From: Mesobacillus sp. AQ2
GTDB taxonomy: Bacteria > Bacillota > Bacilli > Bacillales > Cytobacillaceae
DNA length: 64,000 nucleotides
Direction: 5' to 3'
Assembly: GCF_030122805.1 (NCBI RefSeq)
Contig: NZ_CP126080.1
Span: 3,167,001-3,231,000, forward strand
How positions within the stretch are numbered: the first letter of the stretch is position 1; each line of letters begins with the position of its first letter. A program made the position numbers and the translations under genes. This document shows, in pieces, positions 9,559 to 18,338 of this stretch. Below the pieces are notes generated by a model, which saw only the letters and a list, made by a program, of their open reading frames with translations, was not told the origin of the DNA and did not search any database.

Positions 9559-10383
9559 TTATTTTTGGCCTACTGTTTTTACAATCTCATTCACAAGTAA
9601 AAGAAAGCTGGATTTCACTTTTTCAGTTGTCTCAATTACTTCATCATGGCTTAATGGCTGATCAAGGATTCCTGCTGCCATGTTTGAAATGCAGGAAATG
9701 CCAAGCACTTCAATTCCGGAATGTTTTGCCACAATGACTTCAGGCACTGTTGACATTCCGACTGCGTCTCCGCCTAGCGTACGAATCATTCTTACTTCGG
9801 CAGGCGTTTCATAGACTGGTCCAGGATTTCCAAGATAAACGCCCTCTTTGATTGTAAGGTTGTTCTTTTCAGCAACTTCTTTCGCAACCGCTCTTAAATT
9901 CTTGGAATAAGCTTCACTCATATCCGGGAAGCGAACGCCAAAACGTGAATCATTCGGCCCGATCAATGGGTTTGTGCCCATATTGTTTATATGGTCAGTA
10001 ATGATCATCAAATCTCCTGGTTCGAAGCTTTCATTCACTCCTCCAGCTGCGTTTGTAACAATGAGCTTTTCTATCCCTAGTTCCTTCATGACACGGATTG
10101 GGAAAGTGACCTTATCCATGCTATAGCCTTCATAATAATGGAAGCGCCCCTGCATTGCGATAACTTCAACGCCGCTAAGCTGTCCGCAAACTAACTGTCC
10201 GGCATGCCCCTCAACTGTTGAAACCGGGAATCCCGGGATTTCGTTGTAAGGAATCTTGACCGGGTTCACAATGTCGTCTGCCAGGACTCCCAGCCCAGAG
10301 CCAAGAATCAAACCGATTTTAGGCTGCTGAGTTAATTTCTCATTGATATACGATGCTGCTGTTTGAATTTGATTATAATCCAT
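9559..10383 (-). CDS. punA: Purine-nucleoside phosphorylase
   Basis: A trimeric-type purine nucleoside phosphorylase (274 residues) that releases guanine or hypoxanthine and (deoxy)ribose-1-phosphate. The motifs [20 protein letters not shown] and VTNAAGG and the base-binding region near [12 protein letters not shown] are present. The ATG at 10383 has AAGGAG 8 nt upstream; an in-frame GTG at 10392 is less well placed. It lies 12 nt after deoB, which converts the sugar product. Confidence 0.95.
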   Translation of the reverse strand: MDYNQIQTAASYINEKLTQQPKIGLILGSGLGVLADDIVNPVKIPYNEIPGFPVSTVEGHAGQLVCGQLSGVEVIAMQGRFHYYEGYSMDKVTFPIRVMKELGIEKLIVTNAAGGVNESFEPGDLMIITDHINNMGTNPLIGPNDSRFGVRFPDMSEAYSKNLRAVAKEVAEKNNLTIKEGVYLGNPGPVYETPAEVRMIRTLGGDAVGMSTVPEVIVAKHSGIEVLGISCISNMAAGILDQPLSHDEVIETTEKVKSSFLLLVNEIVKTVGQK

Positions 10384-10395
10384 GAATTCCACTCC

Positions 10396-11577
10396 TTAGT
10401 TCAATTCCTTCAGGAAGCTAGTTCCGTGCTCAGGCATTTTTACGTTAAAGTTTTCCGCAACCGTCGCTCCAATGTCAGCAAAGGTCTTACGTACCGGCAG
10501 TTCTTTTCCTTCTTGCATTCCCTTTGAATAAACAAGGAGCGGCACATATTCGCGTGTGTGGTCTGTTCCGTAGTGAACAGGATCATTACCGTGATCTGCA
10601 GTGATAATGAGCAGGTCATCTTCTTTCAATTTTTCAAAGACTTCAGGAAGTCGGGCATCGTACTCTTCAAGGGCTTTACCGTAGCCTTCCGGGTCGCGGC
10701 GATGTCCGAACAGTGCATCGAAATCAACAAGGTTCAGGAAGCTCAGTCCTGTGAAGTCCTGACCCAAAGTCTGGAGCAGCTTATCCATTCCGTCCATATT
10801 TGAAACTGTACGAAGGGATTCTGTTACACCTTCACCATCATAGATATCGGAAATTTTACCAATCGCCAGCACATCAAGACCTTCATCCTTCAACTCATTC
10901 ATGACCGTTCTGCCAAATGGCTTGAGCGCATAATCATGGCGATTGGAAGTACGTTTGAAGTCACCTGGCTGACCAAGGAAAGGTCTTGCGATGACTCTGC
11001 CTACCATGTACTTTTCATCGAGTGTCAGTTCCCGGGCGATCTTGCAAATATCATACAGTTCTTCGATCGGGACAATCTCTTCGTGTGCCGCAATCTGCAA
11101 CACTGAATCTGCGGACGTGTACACTATCAAAGCTCCTGTCTTCATATGCTCCTCACCTAGTTCAACAAGGATCTCGGTTCCGCTTGCCGGCTTGTTTCCG
11201 ATGACCTTTCTGCCAGTGCGTGATTCCAGTTCGGAAATCAGTTCATCAGGGAAACCATCAGGGAAAACCTGGAAAGGAGTCTGGATGTTCAAGCCCATGA
11301 TTTCCCAATGTCCTGTCATGGTATCCTTGCCGTTCGATGCCTCTTGCATCTTTGTATAGAACGCCATTGGCTTCGCAGCAGGGCTGATACCTTTAATTTC
11401 TTCGATATTGCTAAGGCCCAGCTTGCCCATATTCGGCATGTTCAGTCCGTTCATTTTCTCTCCGATATGGCCAAGTGTATGGGAACCATTGTCTCCAAAC
11501 TTCTCTGCGTCAGGAGCCTCTCCGATCCCGACTGAATCCATCACAATCAAAAATACTCTTTTATATGTATTCGACAT
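10396..11577 (-). CDS. deoB: Phosphopentomutase
   Basis: Interconverts (deoxy)ribose-1-phosphate and the 5-phosphate, linking nucleoside breakdown to central metabolism. The 393-residue protein has the alkaline-phosphatase-superfamily metal motifs [12 protein letters not shown] at the N terminus and TADHGNDP near residue 325. It is first gene of deoB-punA-pdp, with a strong AAGGAGG ribosome binding site and a predicted CcpA site about 85 nt upstream. The B. subtilis counterpart is drm. Confidence 0.97.
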   Translation of the reverse strand: MSNTYKRVFLIVMDSVGIGEAPDAEKFGDNGSHTLGHIGEKMNGLNMPNMGKLGLSNIEEIKGISPAAKPMAFYTKMQEASNGKDTMTGHWEIMGLNIQTPFQVFPDGFPDELISELESRTGRKVIGNKPASGTEILVELGEEHMKTGALIVYTSADSVLQIAAHEEIVPIEELYDICKIARELTLDEKYMVGRVIARPFLGQPGDFKRTSNRHDYALKPFGRTVMNELKDEGLDVLAIGKISDIYDGEGVTESLRTVSNMDGMDKLLQTLGQDFTGLSFLNLVDFDALFGHRRDPEGYGKALEEYDARLPEVFEKLKEDDLLIITADHGNDPVHYGTDHTREYVPLLVYSKGMQEGKELPVRKTFADIGATVAENFNVKMPEHGTSFLKELN

Positions 11578-11660
11578 TCTTTCTCCTCCTTAAAAAGTAT
11601 GAATGCGTTACTTACAATTTTACAATTTTATGTTACCCTTTTTTGCTTATGATAATCGGA

Positions 11661-11675
11661 TGCGTGCGTTTACAT
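11661..11675 (-). promoter_or_regulatory. Predicted catabolite-responsive element (CcpA site)
   Basis: On the minus strand ATGTAAACGCACGCA matches WTGNAANCGNWNNCW at every fixed position. It lies about 85 nt upstream of the deoB start. The B. subtilis drm operon is known to be glucose-repressed through CcpA. Confidence 0.6.
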
Positions 11676-11723
11676 TTGTCAGAAGTCTGACATCTCCATT
11701 TTACTAGATATATCTAAAAACAC

Positions 11724-11757
11724 AAGAAAAAAAGCCGGCTTTTCCGGCGGCTTTTTT
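11724..11757 (-). terminator. Terminator after xerD
   Basis: A GC-rich hairpin (GCCGG with CCGGC, or extended pairing of A6 and T6) is flanked by A- and T-runs, so it can act in both directions. It lies 58 nt after the xerD stop. Confidence 0.75.
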
Positions 11758-11814
11758 GACAATTCTATGAAACTATCTGTCTGTTCTCTTTAAAATCACG
11801 TCCAATAACCCAAA

Positions 11815-12708
11815 CTATGCTCGGGGATGGAACTTCGTATAAACATCCTTCAACCTTGTCTTTGTAACATGGGTATAGATTTGCGTCGTTGATATGTCTG
11901 CATGTCCCAGCATTTCCTGGACTGCGCGAAGATCTGCTCCATTTTCAAGCAGGTGGGTTGCAAATGAATGCCTCAGCGTATGCGGTGTCAATTCTTTTTC
12001 GATTCCTGCGTCTGCTGTCAGCCGCTTGAGGATTTTCCAGAACCCTTGTCGTGACAACCCTTTTCCATGATGATTTAAGAATAAAGAGTCATCCTTATGT
12101 TTTTTCGAAGCCAGTTTTGGCCTTCCTTTTTCGAGGTACTCTTCGATCGCATCTGAAGCCGTCTTCCCTATCGGAATGATCCTTTCCTTACTCCCTTTGC
12201 CCATGCAGCGGACAAATCCCATCGTCAGGTGCACATCGGACAGCTTTAGTCCGATCAGTTCACTGACACGGATACCCGTAGCATACATCATCTCAAGCAT
12301 CGCTTTGTCCCGATACCCAAAAGGGTCGGAAAGTTTCGGGCTTTCTAAAAGCGTCTCGACCTCTTCCATGCTCAGCACCTTAGGCAAAGAACGCTCATGC
12401 TGTGGACTTTCAATATGGACGGTTGGATCATGGTCGACCGCCTTTTCCCGCAGGAGAAAATGATGAAAAGCCCGGATGGAGGCAATATGCCTGGCCAGGG
12501 TCTTCGAGGATTTACCCGAGTCTTTTAAAAACTTAAGGAAGTGTACAATTTGCGGCCGCTGGACTCCATTTAATTCCCCAAGCTGTTCAACATTTTTCAG
12601 ATAGTGAATATAACTATTCAAATCGCGTTTATAGGAGACAATCGTATTCTTTGATAGTCCCTTTTCAACAACCAGAAAGTGGATAAAGTCGTCAAGCCTG
12701 TCTTCCAT
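11815..12708 (-). CDS. xerD: Site-specific tyrosine recombinase XerD
   Basis: Acts with XerC at dif to resolve chromosome dimers. It has 297 residues: an N-terminal SAM-like core-binding domain (1-90) and a C-terminal catalytic domain with the Arg in ATGIRVSEL, the [11 protein letters not shown] motif, and the [14 protein letters not shown] motif holding the nucleophilic Tyr. It follows yqzK by 5 nt. The gene context (fur-yqzK-xerD-deoB) is that of B. subtilis ripX/xerD. Confidence 0.97.
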   Translation of the reverse strand: MEDRLDDFIHFLVVEKGLSKNTIVSYKRDLNSYIHYLKNVEQLGELNGVQRPQIVHFLKFLKDSGKSSKTLARHIASIRAFHHFLLREKAVDHDPTVHIESPQHERSLPKVLSMEEVETLLESPKLSDPFGYRDKAMLEMMYATGIRVSELIGLKLSDVHLTMGFVRCMGKGSKERIIPIGKTASDAIEEYLEKGRPKLASKKHKDDSLFLNHHGKGLSRQGFWKILKRLTADAGIEKELTPHTLRHSFATHLLENGADLRAVQEMLGHADISTTQIYTHVTKTRLKDVYTKFHPRA

Positions 12709-12713
12709 TTCTA

Positions 12714-12941
12714 TTACTCTCCATTCAGATAAAACAGTATCAGCCTTTCAAGCATGCTTCCTTCTTTTTCATCAAAGGTTCCTGACACCTTGATGGCTGC
12801 CCCTTCAGGTGCATCATACCGATGATAACTTTCATATTCTTCGTTAATCCACATGATACCATAATAAAATAGAATTGTGCATCCAGTGAACAAAATGAAC
12901 ACCTTTAATGTATGCATGACCATTCCGAACCACGATTTCAT
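12714..12941 (-). CDS. yqzK: YqzK family (DUF4227) small membrane protein
   Basis: A 75-residue protein with one hydrophobic segment (residues 9-27, [18 protein letters not shown]) followed by a soluble tail. It corresponds in position and sequence type to YqzK between fur and xerD. The ATG at 12941 has GGAGG 7 nt upstream; the longer frame to 13028 has no such site. Function unknown. Confidence 0.85.
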   Translation of the reverse strand: MKSWFGMVMHTLKVFILFTGCTILFYYGIMWINEEYESYHRYDAPEGAAIKVSGTFDEKEGSMLERLILFYLNGE

Positions 12942-13076
12942 CTTCTTGCCTCCATACTCGTTGTAACAGAGAGATTCCCTGTCCACACGGCTATACTTAT
13001 TTATTAATCTGTATGCCAATTTGGACAAGAATTATACCTGAGATAAGTGGATAATTGTGGCTCTTTGCGTTCAGTA

Positions 13077-13181
13077 TCAAACAATACGGACCTTTGGCTT
13101 ATCTGATTCGTAAGCCTTCTTGATACCATTAAGCAGGCGGTTAGTTAGGATCAAGCGCATAACATGCGAAACAGCTCCCAT
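13077..13181 (-). CDS. Possible 34-residue protein between fur and yqzK
   Basis: An ATG at 13181 opens a frame (MGAVSHVMRLILTNRLLNGI onward) that ends KPKVRIV. It looks amphipathic and basic and has reasonable codon use. Its only Shine-Dalgarno candidate, AAAGGG, lies inside the fur terminator and is 12 nt away. I do not recognise a family. It could be non-coding spacer. Confidence 0.25.
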   Translation of the reverse strand: MGAVSHVMRLILTNRLLNGIKKAYESDKPKVRIV

Positions 13182-13219
13182 TATAAATAAAAAGCCCTTT
13201 CTCCATTCGGAAAAAGGGC
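13181..13219 (-). terminator. Terminator of fur
   Basis: A GCCCTTT/AAAGGGC stem (13194-13200 with 13213-13219) and T-run TTTTTATTTAT on the minus strand lie just after the fur stop. Confidence 0.8.
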
Positions 13220-13225
13220 CTCGAA

Positions 13226-13684
13226 TTATTCTGTTTCTGCCGTATCTTTCTCCTGGCATCTGTGACAAATGCCGTGGAAAGTAAGGCGGTGGTCTTTAAT
13301 CTTGAATTTCCAGTCTCTTTCAACGATTTCTTCAACATCCTCCAGAAGATCGTCCTGGATTTCATCTACAGCTCCGCACTCAATGCAGACAAGGTGATGA
13401 TGGAAATGGGCAGCGCCTTCCTGGCGGAGATCATATCGGGACACACCATCCCCGAAATTGATTTTATCAACAATTTTCAGTTCAGTCAGCAGTTCAAGTG
13501 TCCGGTAAACTGTCGCCAGTCCGATTTCAGGAGATTTCTCTTTGACAAGCAAATAAACATCTTCAGCACTTAAGTGGTCTTCTTCATGTTCAAGCAATAC
13601 GCGGACGGTAGCCTCGCGCTGCGGCGTTAATTTATAGCTGGACGAATGCAGCTGTTTCTTAATTCTCTCGATCCTGTTTTCCAT
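13226..13684 (-). CDS. fur: Ferric uptake regulator Fur
   Basis: An iron-sensing repressor of 152 residues. The winged-helix N terminus (MENRIERIKKQLHSSSYKLT) is nearly identical to B. subtilis Fur. The metal sites HFHHHLVC, CIECG and CHRC (two CxxC zinc motifs) are intact. The start at ATG 13684 is chosen by homology; a GTG at 13699 touches its own Shine-Dalgarno. A sigma-A promoter and two PerR/Fur-like boxes lie upstream, suggesting PerR control as in B. subtilis. Confidence 0.97.
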   Translation of the reverse strand: MENRIERIKKQLHSSSYKLTPQREATVRVLLEHEEDHLSAEDVYLLVKEKSPEIGLATVYRTLELLTELKIVDKINFGDGVSRYDLRQEGAAHFHHHLVCIECGAVDEIQDDLLEDVEEIVERDWKFKIKDHRLTFHGICHRCQEKDTAETE

Positions 13685-13719
13685 TTCGATAGTACTCACT
13701 CCCCCGCCACTGTTCTTTT

Positions 13720-13747
13720 ATTATATCAGAACGGAAATGAGATTCAA
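13720..13747 (-). promoter_or_regulatory. Sigma-A promoter of fur
   Basis: On the minus strand TTGAAT (13742-13747) is followed after 16 nt by a perfect TATAAT (13720-13725), about 36 nt before the fur ATG. Confidence 0.7.
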
Positions 13748-13748
13748 A

Positions 13749-13803
13749 ATAAAATTATTACAAATAAGAAACAACAGTTATTTTAAACTGATAATAATTT
13801 TAA
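13749..13803. promoter_or_regulatory. Two PerR/Fur-like boxes upstream of fur
   Basis: Two 15-nt sites resemble the 7-1-7 PerR box TTATAATNATTATAA. One (13749-13763) is directly upstream of the fur -35 box. The other (13789-13803, TGATAATAATTTTAA) overlaps the end of spoIIM. Each differs from the consensus at two to three positions. PerR control of fur is known in B. subtilis. Confidence 0.5.
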
Positions 13804-14441
13804 TTTAGCGAGTTGATAACAGCCTTCAATAATGACGGGGATAAATATGCTTCGATTCCGGCTGCCACTGCCAGAAACACAAGTGCGGCTAAAAAAGAAA
13901 AGATATATCTAAAAAATTGAGGCATGATCGGCTGGCTGATTTTTTTCATGAACTGATTCCTGATCATTTTCAAGGAAAATGTGACTGCCATCGCTGCAGT
14001 AATGATGAAAACAGGAATGATGATGAAGTTTTGCGGCAGGATGGATACAAATGACAGCATGAAACCGTCCCACTGCATCTGGTTCACAAGAAAGCCGACT
14101 GTGAAACCGACCACCATTCCTTTCATGAATAAAAGAACCAGGATAACCGGAAGCCCGATGATGGAAACCCCCAAAATCCAGATCAGGCCTATGAACTTTC
14201 CATTATGCATAAAGCTTTGCAAAAACAAATCCTGTCCATCAGCTACTTTACCGGAAGCAGCCTGGCCAAAAAATTGTGATAGATAATAGAATAAATCTTC
14301 CTTTTGAGTGAAACTGAGGCTATTCACAATTACTGCCCCAAAGATGACGCCCATCAGAAAAAGGACAACGACAAAAAGATAGATTGAGGAATATTCTCGT
14401 AAATGGCTTACTGCGACGTCCTGGTACCTTCGTTTCTTCAT
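13800..14441 (-). CDS. spoIIM: Stage II sporulation protein M
   Basis: A membrane component of the SpoIIDMP complex that drives septal peptidoglycan hydrolysis and forespore engulfment from the mother cell. It has 213 residues with about five membrane helices and the family segments SFMHNGKFIGLIW and PQNFIIIPVF. AGGAGG precedes the ATG at 14441. It sits between fur and the endonuclease Q-like gene, as in related bacilli. Confidence 0.96.
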   Translation of the reverse strand: MKKRRYQDVAVSHLREYSSIYLFVVVLFLMGVIFGAVIVNSLSFTQKEDLFYYLSQFFGQAASGKVADGQDLFLQSFMHNGKFIGLIWILGVSIIGLPVILVLLFMKGMVVGFTVGFLVNQMQWDGFMLSFVSILPQNFIIIPVFIITAAMAVTFSLKMIRNQFMKKISQPIMPQFFRYIFSFLAALVFLAVAAGIEAYLSPSLLKAVINSLN

Positions 14442-14471
14442 CTCTTTTCCTCCTGCATATTGGTTACTACC

Positions 14472-14500
14472 ATCATATGCTTGGACGGGAAGTCTATGAC
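14472..14500 (-). promoter_or_regulatory. Possible sigma-E promoter of spoIIM
   Basis: On the minus strand GTCATA (14495-14500) and CATATGAT (14472-14479) are separated by 15 nt, resembling sigma-E -35 and -10 boxes (the latter CATACANT). The spacing is a little short. spoIIM is sigma-E dependent in B. subtilis. Confidence 0.35.
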
Positions 14501-14527
14501 TCTGGAAGAAGAATTTTCGCTTTATTT

Positions 14528-14564
14528 AATAGAAACAAAAATCCGGCCTGTCTGGACCGGATTT
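14528..14564 (-). terminator. Terminator overlapping the stop of the endonuclease Q-like gene
   Basis: An AAATCCGG/CCGGATTT stem (14539-14546 with 14557-14564) overlaps the stop codon and is followed on the minus strand by TTGTTTCTATT. Confidence 0.65.
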
Positions 14565-15729
14565 ACATATCTGCTATTTTCCCATACTTTCCTCCGCCCC
14601 CAGCCAGGAAGCCAAGTTGTCCTTTTCTTGCCTTGTCTATTGTGATTGCCGTCTTTTCAGGAATCAGCTGTTTCAAGGAGTCTAGAGGGACAGAGTGAAG
14701 GACTGCCATTTCTGTTCCGAAATGATCCATTAGCTTTTCCAGCATTTTCGGCCCAAGACCAGGAATGAACTCTAGTGGAACCTGATGGATATATGGCGGC
14801 CTCCCAGGCTTATTCCCATCTGCTGTCTTGAGTTCGCGTATCCTGTCAGCAACCCCTTTGACGATTTTGCCAGAGCCACATTGCCTGCAGACCTCATCAA
14901 TGGTCGGAATAGGAGTCAGGCAGTTTGCACAGACGGTATGATGGTATTTTCCGAGTTGCGGATCCAGGCCGTAATTTGCTTTTATCCGTCTTCCTGCAGA
15001 TTCCTTTAGTGCTAGTGCCAATTCACCAAAAGAAGGCTCTTTCATTTCAATCTTCTGGTATTCTCTAGCGATTTTCGCTAGGGAATGGGCATCCGAGTTC
15101 GTGACAAAAGGATAACGATGGATTTCGGAAAGCTGATCGGCCATCATTGTATCTGAGCTTAACCCCAGCTCGATGCCATCAATCATCTCGGGATCAAATA
15201 CTTCTGTTAAAGAATGTTTTACACCTTTTCCATACAAGCTTTTAAAAGGAGTAAAAACATGTGCAGGGATGAAAATCCCCCCAAGTTCCTTTACTTTCCT
15301 CTGCAATTCACGCCCGGTAACATATATTCTCTGCGAGCTTAAGGTAATGTTTTTCAAGTGATTCTCCAGCCACATCGAAAACATTCTCATGGTTTTTAGG
15401 GTTGGCAGGTAGCACAAGACATGGAGTGGCCCCTGTGTGCTCTCATCATTGATCTCAAGTTCCGACCCGAGGATGATGCTCATCCCGCCATAGTTCAAGC
15501 CGCCATCGGGATGTTCCTCAAGTTCACCTGCGATTAGCAAATTCTGCATTTCATCAAGTACCTCAGGTGAATGGCTGTCAATGATCCCGATCATGTCCAT
15601 CCCTTTATAATCCCTGGCATGCCGGATAATATTGCTGAAGGTCAATGACTTTGCTCCGGTGATTTTCACTGCCCTGCCCGATTTCGTCCTGCCTATATGG
15701 ATATGAAGATCGACAAAGTATTCCCGCAT
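14563..15729 (-). CDS. Endonuclease Q-like PHP-domain protein
   Basis: A 388-residue protein starting MREYFVDLHIHIGRT, the metal-binding DLHIH motif of a PHP phosphoesterase domain. Further PHP residues occur in IDSHSPEVL, GSELEI, IPAHVF and TNSDAHS. A four-cysteine zinc motif follows (CANCLTPIPTIDEVCRQCG, about residues 270-290), then a helix-hairpin-helix-like tail (FIPGLGPKMLEKLMDHFG). This layout matches TIGR00375/endonuclease Q, which cuts DNA 5' of deaminated bases. It begins directly after the nudF stop codon, a sign of coupled translation with a nucleotide-sanitising gene. Confidence 0.8.
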   Translation of the reverse strand: MREYFVDLHIHIGRTKSGRAVKITGAKSLTFSNIIRHARDYKGMDMIGIIDSHSPEVLDEMQNLLIAGELEEHPDGGLNYGGMSIILGSELEINDESTQGPLHVLCYLPTLKTMRMFSMWLENHLKNITLSSQRIYVTGRELQRKVKELGGIFIPAHVFTPFKSLYGKGVKHSLTEVFDPEMIDGIELGLSSDTMMADQLSEIHRYPFVTNSDAHSLAKIAREYQKIEMKEPSFGELALALKESAGRRIKANYGLDPQLGKYHHTVCANCLTPIPTIDEVCRQCGSGKIVKGVADRIRELKTADGNKPGRPPYIHQVPLEFIPGLGPKMLEKLMDHFGTEMAVLHSVPLDSLKQLIPEKTAITIDKARKGQLGFLAGGGGKYGKIADM

Positions 15730-16281
15730 TTATTTACCCAATGCCTCTTGCAATTGCAAATGCTGTACAGCATATGCCGTTTTTGCATCATATATTTTTT
15801 GTTCTTTTACCAGTTGGATGGCTTCTTCAAGACTTACTTCAATCAAATTGACAAATTCGTCTTCGTCTGCTGCTGCCGGGTTGGCTTTTTTCGCAAGTCC
15901 GGTTGCTTTATAGACATGGATGATTTCATCTGCGAACCCTGGAGACGTATAGAAGGAGATCATCCACTCCATGCTGGCGCATTCATAACCGGTTTCTTCT
16001 TCAAGCTCACGGGCAGCGCATATTTCCGGCTTTTCACCAGCCTCGAGCTTTCCTGCCGGTATTTCGACGATGGTCCTTTCAAGCGCCTTTCTGTATTGTT
16101 CGACCATGATGATTTTATTGTCATCAGTAACCGGAATCACCGCCACTGCACCGGGATGCTTGATGATTTCCCGTTTAGAAGTTTTCCCGTTCGGCAATTC
16201 CACCTCGTCTACCTGCAGGCTGATGACTTTTCCTGTGAAAATCTGTTCTGTCTTCAATGTTTTTTCTTCAAGAGATTTCAT
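15730..16281 (-). CDS. nudF: ADP-ribose pyrophosphatase (Nudix hydrolase)
   Basis: Hydrolyses ADP-ribose to AMP and ribose-5-phosphate. The 183-residue protein holds a complete Nudix box (GKLEAGEKPEICAARELEEE, ending ETGY) near residues 78-100. The ATG at 16281 has AGGAG upstream. The following PHP-domain gene starts at the base after the stop codon. It diverges from mciZ. Confidence 0.95.
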   Translation of the reverse strand: MKSLEEKTLKTEQIFTGKVISLQVDEVELPNGKTSKREIIKHPGAVAVIPVTDDNKIIMVEQYRKALERTIVEIPAGKLEAGEKPEICAARELEEETGYECASMEWMISFYTSPGFADEIIHVYKATGLAKKANPAAADEDEFVNLIEVSLEEAIQLVKEQKIYDAKTAYAVQHLQLQEALGK

Positions 16282-16356
16282 ACATGTCCACTCCTGTTCT
16301 AATCCGAGATCAAATGCTCATACATTTTACCATACTTATCTGAAAGGGGTATGGCG

Positions 16357-16503
16357 ATGAAAGTGTACGTGCATGGTCAAGGCTTCACGATTGCTGGCAA
16401 AGCGTGGGAAATCAAAGCGATTTTAAAAGAGTATGGCAAAAAGCATCATCTTGTGAAAGACTGGGTTGAAGCAGTCAGTCAGTCGGTGGGCCGTCCAGAT
16501 TAG
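16357..16503 (+). CDS. mciZ: Z-ring formation inhibitor MciZ
   Basis: A 48-residue protein whose core GKAWEIKAILKEYGKKHHLV followed by KDW closely matches B. subtilis MciZ, which caps FtsZ filaments during sporulation. The family is usually about 40 residues; here the C terminus is slightly longer. AAAGGGG lies 7 nt before the ATG at 16357; the ATG two codons earlier is too close. The location between nudF and yqkF is the same as in B. subtilis. I found no clear sigma-H promoter. Confidence 0.85.
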   Translation: MKVYVHGQGFTIAGKAWEIKAILKEYGKKHHLVKDWVEAVSQSVGRPD

Positions 16504-16563
16504 TTGAACCCGCTCCTTCCATTCCGATAAAATGGAGATATTATTGTGGAACGGAGTGATGGA

Positions 16564-17475
16564 ATGAAAAAAAGGCAATTAGGGTCTTCTGGATTATTTG
16601 TTAGTGAAATTGGTCTTGGCTGCATGTCGCTTGGTACAGATTATTCCAAGGCACAGGCAGTGGTCGAAGCTGCCCTCGAGGAAGGGATCAATTATTTCGA
16701 TACCGCCGATTTATATGACTTTGGAGAAAATGAAAGGATTGTCGGACAGGCACTGAGGAATGTCAGGGACCAGGTTGTCATTGCAACGAAAGCCGGCAAT
16801 CGCTGGACCGAGACGAAGGACAGCTGGACCTGGGACCCCTCAAAAAGCCATATCAAAGAGGCTGTCAAACAAAGTCTGAAAAGATTGGATACCGATTATA
16901 TTGACCTTTATCAGCTTCATGGCGGGACGATTGAGGATCCTATTGACGAAACGATCGAGGCTTTTGAAGAGTTAAAAGCTGAGGGCTTTATAAAGCATTA
17001 TGGCATTTCCTCGATCAGACCCAATGTCATCCGCGAATATGCACAAAAATCCAATATTGTCTCTGTCATGATGCAATACAGCATGCTCGACAGACGTCCG
17101 GAAGAAGAAGCACTTCCGCTTCTTGATGAAAAAGGGATCAGCGTTGTAACCCGAGGAACCGTCGCAAAAGGGATGCTCAGCGACAGGCTGCTTGAAAAGG
17201 CCCCTCCCAAAGGATTTCTTGATTACAGCTATGATGAATTGCAGGAAGTATTGCCGTTATTGAAGGAAAAACTGGCATCTTCCCATTCTCTTACAGAAGC
17301 AGCGATTCAGTATAACCTGGCAGACCCCGCTGTTGCTTCGATTGTCGCCGGCGCAAGCAGCCCCGGGCAAATAAGAGAAAACGCCCGGGCAGCAAGAGCT
17401 AATCCACTTTCTCCGGAAGAAATCCGTTTAATCAAATCGCTTACGAAAGCAAACCAGTATGATCAGCATAGATAA
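16564..17475 (+). CDS. yqkF: Aldo/keto reductase YqkF
   Basis: A 303-residue NADPH-dependent aldo/keto reductase. The catalytic tetrad is visible: Asp and Tyr in FDTADLYDFG, Lys in IATKAGNRW and His in YQLHGGT. The C-terminal segment with ASSPGQIRENARAA binds the cofactor phosphate. The ATG at 16564 (MKKRQLGSSG) has CGGAGTG 8 nt upstream; the GTG at 16546 is less likely. The physiological substrate is unknown. Confidence 0.93.
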   Translation: MKKRQLGSSGLFVSEIGLGCMSLGTDYSKAQAVVEAALEEGINYFDTADLYDFGENERIVGQALRNVRDQVVIATKAGNRWTETKDSWTWDPSKSHIKEAVKQSLKRLDTDYIDLYQLHGGTIEDPIDETIEAFEELKAEGFIKHYGISSIRPNVIREYAQKSNIVSVMMQYSMLDRRPEEEALPLLDEKGISVVTRGTVAKGMLSDRLLEKAPPKGFLDYSYDELQEVLPLLKEKLASSHSLTEAAIQYNLADPAVASIVAGASSPGQIRENARAARANPLSPEEIRLIKSLTKANQYDQHR

Positions 17476-17488
17476 ACAATAAAGTTTT

Positions 17489-17524
17489 GGACATATTCGT
17501 CTTTTCGGCGAGTATGTCCTTTTT
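17489..17524 (+). terminator. Terminator of yqkF
   Basis: An 11-bp stem with one G-T pair (17489-17499 with 17509-17519), GGACATATTCG and its complement, is followed by CTTTTTAAATT. Confidence 0.8.
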
Positions 17525-17540
17525 AAATTCTAGCTTTTCT

Positions 17541-18275
17541 TTAAGCCAGCAGCAGCAAGATTGTATAAGCTGCCAGGCCTGCCGCAAAGGACCAAAAGTT
17601 GCTTTCCCTCTCTTCCGGCAGCTCTTCCTTCATGACATTCAGAATGACACCGCCGGCCAGCAATGCGAAGAGGACGGCAATGATATTTTCATGCACTTCC
17701 ACCATTACGCCAATCGCCCATCCAGTTATGATTGCACCAGCCAGCAGCCATCTTCCAATCCTATCATAAATCTCCTTATGTGCCTCCCTGAGAGCATGAT
17801 CACTTGTGATGAAGTGTACCGCAAGGGCGATGAAGTACAAAACCAGCCCTTTGATGGACTCTTGTTCTCCATGCAGCAATAGATATCCAATCAATCCGTT
17901 GTAAAGGAAAAAGGAGGTTATATGAATCCAGAACACACCCTTTGATGTCCGGTTCAGATTATTCTCTTCCTGCTGTTTTTTCTTTGATGTTTTAACCATG
18001 CGCTCCAGTCCATAAAAAAAAGCCAAACCAAGCATTGCGACAATATATGTATGGTTCTCAAAGAACATGAGGGCTTGTGACTGAATATTACGATCCAGTA
18101 TCTCATTATGCTTATTCAGTTCAGGAAGCAAGTGGATGAAGACGTACGCCACCGAAATGCCGCCGGCTGCTGACAGCAGCCTGCTTCTCGGTACGTTATC
18201 AAGAAATGGTAAATATCTAGAAAATAGATGAACGGCAACAAAACCTGCTGCCAGGATGAAAGTTGTAAAAATCAT
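17541..18275 (-). CDS. ZIP-like multi-pass membrane protein
   Basis: A 244-residue protein with seven to eight hydrophobic helices. An HLLPELN motif near residue 48 and a C-terminal GGVILNVMKEELPEERES segment followed by a final helix recall ZIP-type metal transporters. A charged loop (KKKQQEENN) lies in the middle. CAAAGGAG precedes the ATG at 18275. Substrate unknown; it could also be an unrelated membrane family. Confidence 0.5.
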   Translation of the reverse strand: MIFTTFILAAGFVAVHLFSRYLPFLDNVPRSRLLSAAGGISVAYVFIHLLPELNKHNEILDRNIQSQALMFFENHTYIVAMLGLAFFYGLERMVKTSKKKQQEENNLNRTSKGVFWIHITSFFLYNGLIGYLLLHGEQESIKGLVLYFIALAVHFITSDHALREAHKEIYDRIGRWLLAGAIITGWAIGVMVEVHENIIAVLFALLAGGVILNVMKEELPEERESNFWSFAAGLAAYTILLLLA

Positions 18276-18338
18276 GTTATTGCTCCTTTGCCGCTTTTTA
18301 TTTAGTTGCCCTTTAGCATTGGAAGCAAAACATGTTCT

